Source of the DNA: Lentisphaerota bacterium
GTDB lineage: Bacteria; Verrucomicrobiota; Lentisphaeria; Oligosphaerales; Oligosphaeraceae
Direction: 5' to 3'
Length of the DNA stretch: 8,352 nt
Assembly: GCA_012800625.1 (NCBI GenBank)
Contig: JAAZIY010000003.1
Span: 1 to 8,352, forward strand
Shown here: positions 6,562 to 8,352 of the stretch, one piece after another
Position numbering within the stretch: position 1 is the stretch's first letter
Layout of the letters: each line of letters begins with the position of its first letter
Translations under genes and position numbers: made by a program
The notes under the pieces: model-generated
The model's database searches: none
The model's input: the letters and a program-made list of their open reading frames with translations, nothing else
Told to the model about the DNA's origin: nothing

Positions 6562-6784
6562 TCTAACTAACCTCTCCTCCTTTCGCTTTTTATTAAGCAA
6601 AGTTGAAAAACTCATAGTATGAAAAACTGGAAAACACTTGTTTGAACAACTACACAATATACACCGTCTACAGAAAAGTCAAAGCCGAAAGCAGAGTTTT
6701 TTCGGGTTTTTAGCTGAAAAAGCGCGGTCTGAATCAAAAAAAGCAGTTTTTGCGGCCCTCTCACTCAGCAACGGTTCTTCTAGG

Positions 6785-6808
6785 TAGACCACGTCCAAAA
6801 AGCCCATG
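6785..6808 (+). repeat. Dispersed intergenic motif, copy 2 (CACGTCCAAAAAG core)
   Basis: TAGACCACGTCCAAAAAG matches the motif at 7108-7131 (minus strand) at 20 of 23 positions and is more distant from 3811-3833. As at 3811, it is followed on the same strand by a CACAAAAA-type tract (6811-6828). Confidence 0.5.
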
Positions 6809-6891
6809 AACCACAAAAAGCACAAAAAAAGGAAGCTGATTAAGCAGACAAACTACAATTGCAAGATTTCGAACAATCTGTTTTTATCTCA

Positions 6892-6936
6892 ACAAAACAG
6901 AAAAACCTGACGAAATCGCATGAAAAACGCAAATTT
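6892..6936 (+). repeat. 45-nt dispersed repeat, copy 2
   Basis: It matches the minus strand of 4208-4252 at 38 of 45 positions, including the uninterrupted block GCATGAAAAACGCA. The similarity fades on both sides, so these look like copies of a discrete short element. Confidence 0.7.
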
Positions 6937-6976
6937 ACTGCTGAAATTTCAATTTTTTCTTGAGAATCTGTCACAC

Positions 6977-7107
6977 GGTGCCCCGAAGGGGCAACCTAAT
7001 GTAGCCCAGGGTAAGCGAGGCTCCGCAGGAGCCGAGCGCCACCCTGGGTAAAGATCCCCCCCGAATCCGGCGCCCTGTAGGGGCGCCACTAACGGCCTTT
7101 CGGCGTT
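6977..7107. repeat. Cluster of four GC-rich hairpins (structured intergenic repeat)
   Basis: Four helices follow one another. TGCCCC-GAA-GGGGCA (6979-6993). An 8-bp stem CCCAGGGT (7005-7012) with ACCCTGGG (7041-7048), enclosing GGCTCC-GCA-GGAGCC (7019-7033). GGCGCCC (7069-7075) with GGGCGCC (7081-7087). AACGGCC with GGCGTT (7091-7107, one bulge). Most stems are perfect, in a region whose surroundings are AT-rich. From memory, similar CCCAGGGT...ACCCTGGG intergenic repeats occur in many copies in planctomycete, verrucomicrobial and related genomes. It may be a REP-like mobile sequence or a structured RNA. Confidence 0.7.
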
Positions 7108-7131
7108 ATGATCTTTTTGGACGGGGTCTAG
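7108..7131 (-). repeat. Dispersed intergenic motif, copy 3
   Basis: Minus-strand core CCCCGTCCAAAAAGAT, matching 3811-3833 (19 of 21) and 6785-6808 (20 of 23). It directly abuts the hairpin cluster and may be one edge of that composite element. Confidence 0.6.
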
Positions 7132-7150
7132 GTACGCTATTAAAGTATAC

Positions 7151-7188
7151 CGCATTTAGCAGTATGCAAGGCGAAATGCGTTTTTTTT
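7151..7188 (+). terminator. Terminator-like hairpin with eight T after the hairpin cluster
   Basis: CGCATTT (7151-7157) pairs with AAATGCG (7174-7180), and GC at 7159-7160 can pair with GC at 7171-7172 across one mismatch. Eight T follow at 7181-7188. Orientation is plus strand. No protein gene lies upstream on this strand, so it either ends a non-coding transcript from the hairpin cluster or is fortuitous. Confidence 0.5.
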
Positions 7189-7298
7189 AAAATTTCGGCT
7201 GCGCTCGACGATCAGTGTAGCAGCTCAAGCGAAAAGCGCTCGTCTCCGCGTTTGGCCGGCAAGTTCCCGTTTTGTTGCTCTTCTTCGCCGCTTTACAG

Positions 7299-7311
7299 TA
7301 TATATTATAAC
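7299..7311 (+). promoter_or_regulatory. AT-rich -10-like box upstream of the chitobiase-repeat gene
   Basis: TATATATTATAAC stands out in a mixed-composition stretch about 75 nt before the start codon at 7385. A -35 element is not clear (weak candidates TTGTTG and TTGCTC at 7272-7280), so this is a tentative promoter. Confidence 0.25.
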
Positions 7312-7384
7312 ACTTTCACCTGGCTTTTTCAAGCCCGGCCCTTTCACACGCTGAAATTATGCTCTGACACAGGAATATATACCC

Positions 7385-8352
7385 ATGCGACATTGCCCAC
7401 TCAAACTCGCTGTGCTGTTTGCCGCCTTGTCTTTGGCACTGCTGGACGGTTTTTCCCTGCAGGCCAAAATCAGCGCCGCCAACCTGGCCAAGGCTCTGGA
7501 CAACCCGCCCGGAATCACCTTTTTCAACTCCGACGGCGACTGGTCGGCCAAGACCGGCACTGTCTCCGGGGTCAACATCAAAAATGTGCCCTCGGTGGGC
7601 AACACCTACCTGGAGGGCAAGGCGCCCGGCAGAGGAACGCCGCAAAAGCAAAACAGCTTCCGCTTCCAGGTGCAGGGTGCCGGCACACTGCATTTCCGCT
7701 ACCAGGTCTCGCTGGACTATTACAATGACTCGGCGCTCTGCCTGCATCTGGGCAACTACGAGGAGGACTGCCTCTGGGAGGACTCCGACATACTCGACGA
7801 CTTTGTCGAGCCTGGCGCCGACTGGTGGCTGGAGGAGGAGGTCTACTTCGACGGGGAAACCTATACCAACGAGGCGGTCTTCGCCATACTGGGGCCAGAC
7901 GACGAATTCTATGAGAAGCTCGAGCTGGACAAGGAATACGGCGAAAAACTCTACAGCAAAGCCTGGCTGGACAGCTTTGTCTGGGAGCCTGACGAGGATA
8001 TGCAAATACTCTTTTTCGAGCCGGACCCCGAGCAGTTCCCCGCCTTTGACAACTGGCAATATATCTATATCGAAAGCGACTATGACAACGTGAGCTTTCG
8101 CTACACCACCGACGGCAGCCTGCCCAACCTGAACTCGCCGCTCTACGACCCCGAGCAGCCTATTGTCATCGACAAAAACACCACAGTCAACGCCATAGCC
8201 TACGAGGGCAACAACAAGATAGGCGCGGCGGTTTACCGAGCCTCATACCAGTTAATGACCGCCGCCCCTCAGCTCACCCTGCAACAGGATGACTTTGCCG
8301 ACTTCGCCACTGTGAGCTTCAGCTCGGAGACCCCGGACGCCTGCTTTTACTA
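7385..8352 (+). CDS. Secreted beta-sandwich / chitobiase C-terminal-type repeat protein (C-terminus beyond window)
   Basis: The frame is open from ATG at 7385 to the window edge: 322 codons plus 2 nt. Residues 1-27 are a signal peptide (LAVLFAALSLALLDGFSLQA). Residues about 30-202 resemble a beta-sandwich module seen in very large lentisphaeral and verrucomicrobial surface proteins (GAGTLHFRYQVS at 98-109; AWLDSFVW at 193-200), here with many acidic residues inserted. Residues about 224-290 match a chitobiase/beta-hexosaminidase C-terminal-like repeat (VSFRYTTDGSLPN at 236-248; VNAIAYEGN at 268-276). A second repeat seems to begin at 294 (APQLTLQ..., VSFSSETPDACFY). Such proteins are usually long, exported and surface-bound; no catalytic domain is seen in this part. 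AGGA at 7371-7374, 10 nt before ATG, is a modest ribosome binding site. Codon third positions are strongly C/G, unlike the minus-strand genes. Confidence 0.87.
   Translation, partial: MRHCPLKLAVLFAALSLALLDGFSLQAKISAANLAKALDNPPGITFFNSDGDWSAKTGTVSGVNIKNVPSVGNTYLEGKAPGRGTPQKQNSFRFQVQGAGTLHFRYQVSLDYYNDSALCLHLGNYEEDCLWEDSDILDDFVEPGADWWLEEEVYFDGETYTNEAVFAILGPDDEFYEKLELDKEYGEKLYSKAWLDSFVWEPDEDMQILFFEPDPEQFPAFDNWQYIYIESDYDNVSFRYTTDGSLPNLNSPLYDPEQPIVIDKNTTVNAIAYEGNNKIGAAVYRASYQLMTAAPQLTLQQDDFADFATVSFSSETPDACFY

Larger units (their letters stand above)
6462..7384. other. Long non-coding region between divergent genes
   Basis: This 923-nt region separates the minus-strand six-Cys gene from the plus-strand chitobiase-like gene, so it must hold the promoters of both. 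From 6475 to about 6960 it is AT-rich with a 14-bp palindrome and two dispersed repeats. From 6977 to 7131 it is GC-rich and full of hairpins. A terminator-like hairpin follows at 7151-7188, then about 200 nt leading to the gene at 7385. I see no convincing protein in any frame: the minus-strand frame at 6949-7155 has the composition of the hairpin repeats. Confidence 0.75.

Noticed and set aside
6977..7107. Hairpin cluster as a CRISPR array or integron attC site
   Set aside because: The stems differ from each other and have no constant repeat-spacer pattern; no integrase or cas gene is seen and the attC core ends (GTTRRRY type) are absent.
6949..7155. 68-codon minus-strand frame
   Set aside because: It reads straight through the GC-rich hairpin cluster; its sequence reflects the palindromes. 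Similar false proteins are commonly predicted from such repeats.
7252..7728. Plus-strand frames 7252-7728 and 7419-8093, and minus frame 7316-8059
   Set aside because: They are out-of-frame with the 7385 frame, which alone gives a signal peptide and a chitobiase-type repeat; the others are Arg/Ser/Pro-rich shadows of a GC-rich gene.

Overview
The window most likely comes from an anaerobic or sediment-type bacterium of the Planctomycetes-Verrucomicrobia-Lentisphaerae group, with Lentisphaerota my best guess. This is an inference from style, not from a marker gene. The clues are large secreted mosaic proteins (thioredoxin folds joined to PPC-like beta-sandwiches, and a chitobiase C-terminal-type repeat protein), mixed base composition, and long intergenic stretches full of GC-rich hairpins and short CACAAAGG-type repeats. 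There is no rRNA, tRNA, replication gene or transposase to fix the lineage.

Left part (1-3783, minus strand): a parvulin-type envelope foldase (2701-3783) lies 79 nt upstream of a very large open frame (1-2621, C-terminus outside the window). The large protein carries three thioredoxin-like domains (CSHC, CAHC, WCPYC) and two PPC-like domains. The pair looks like an operon for folding or thiol chemistry outside the cytoplasm.

Middle part (3784-6461): a 614-nt non-coding region made of repeats (3784-4397); a membrane-anchored HEAT-like repeat protein (4398-5270, minus); a clear intrinsic terminator (5417-5453); and an unrecognised secreted protein with six mature-region cysteines (5523-6461, minus) that has a good ribosome binding site.

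Right part (6462-8352): a 923-nt non-coding region with AT-rich sequence, copies of the same short repeats found at 3784-4397, a cluster of strong hairpins (6977-7107) and a plus-strand terminator-like hairpin (7151-7188). A secreted protein with a chitobiase/hexosaminidase C-terminal-like repeat then starts at 7385 on the plus strand and runs off the right edge.

All five genes appear to encode secreted or membrane-anchored proteins. The two most notable features are the triple-thioredoxin/PPC mosaic with its foldase neighbour, and the finding that the two large intergenic regions are built from shared dispersed repeat families. I saw no CRISPR array, known defence system or mobile-element gene.
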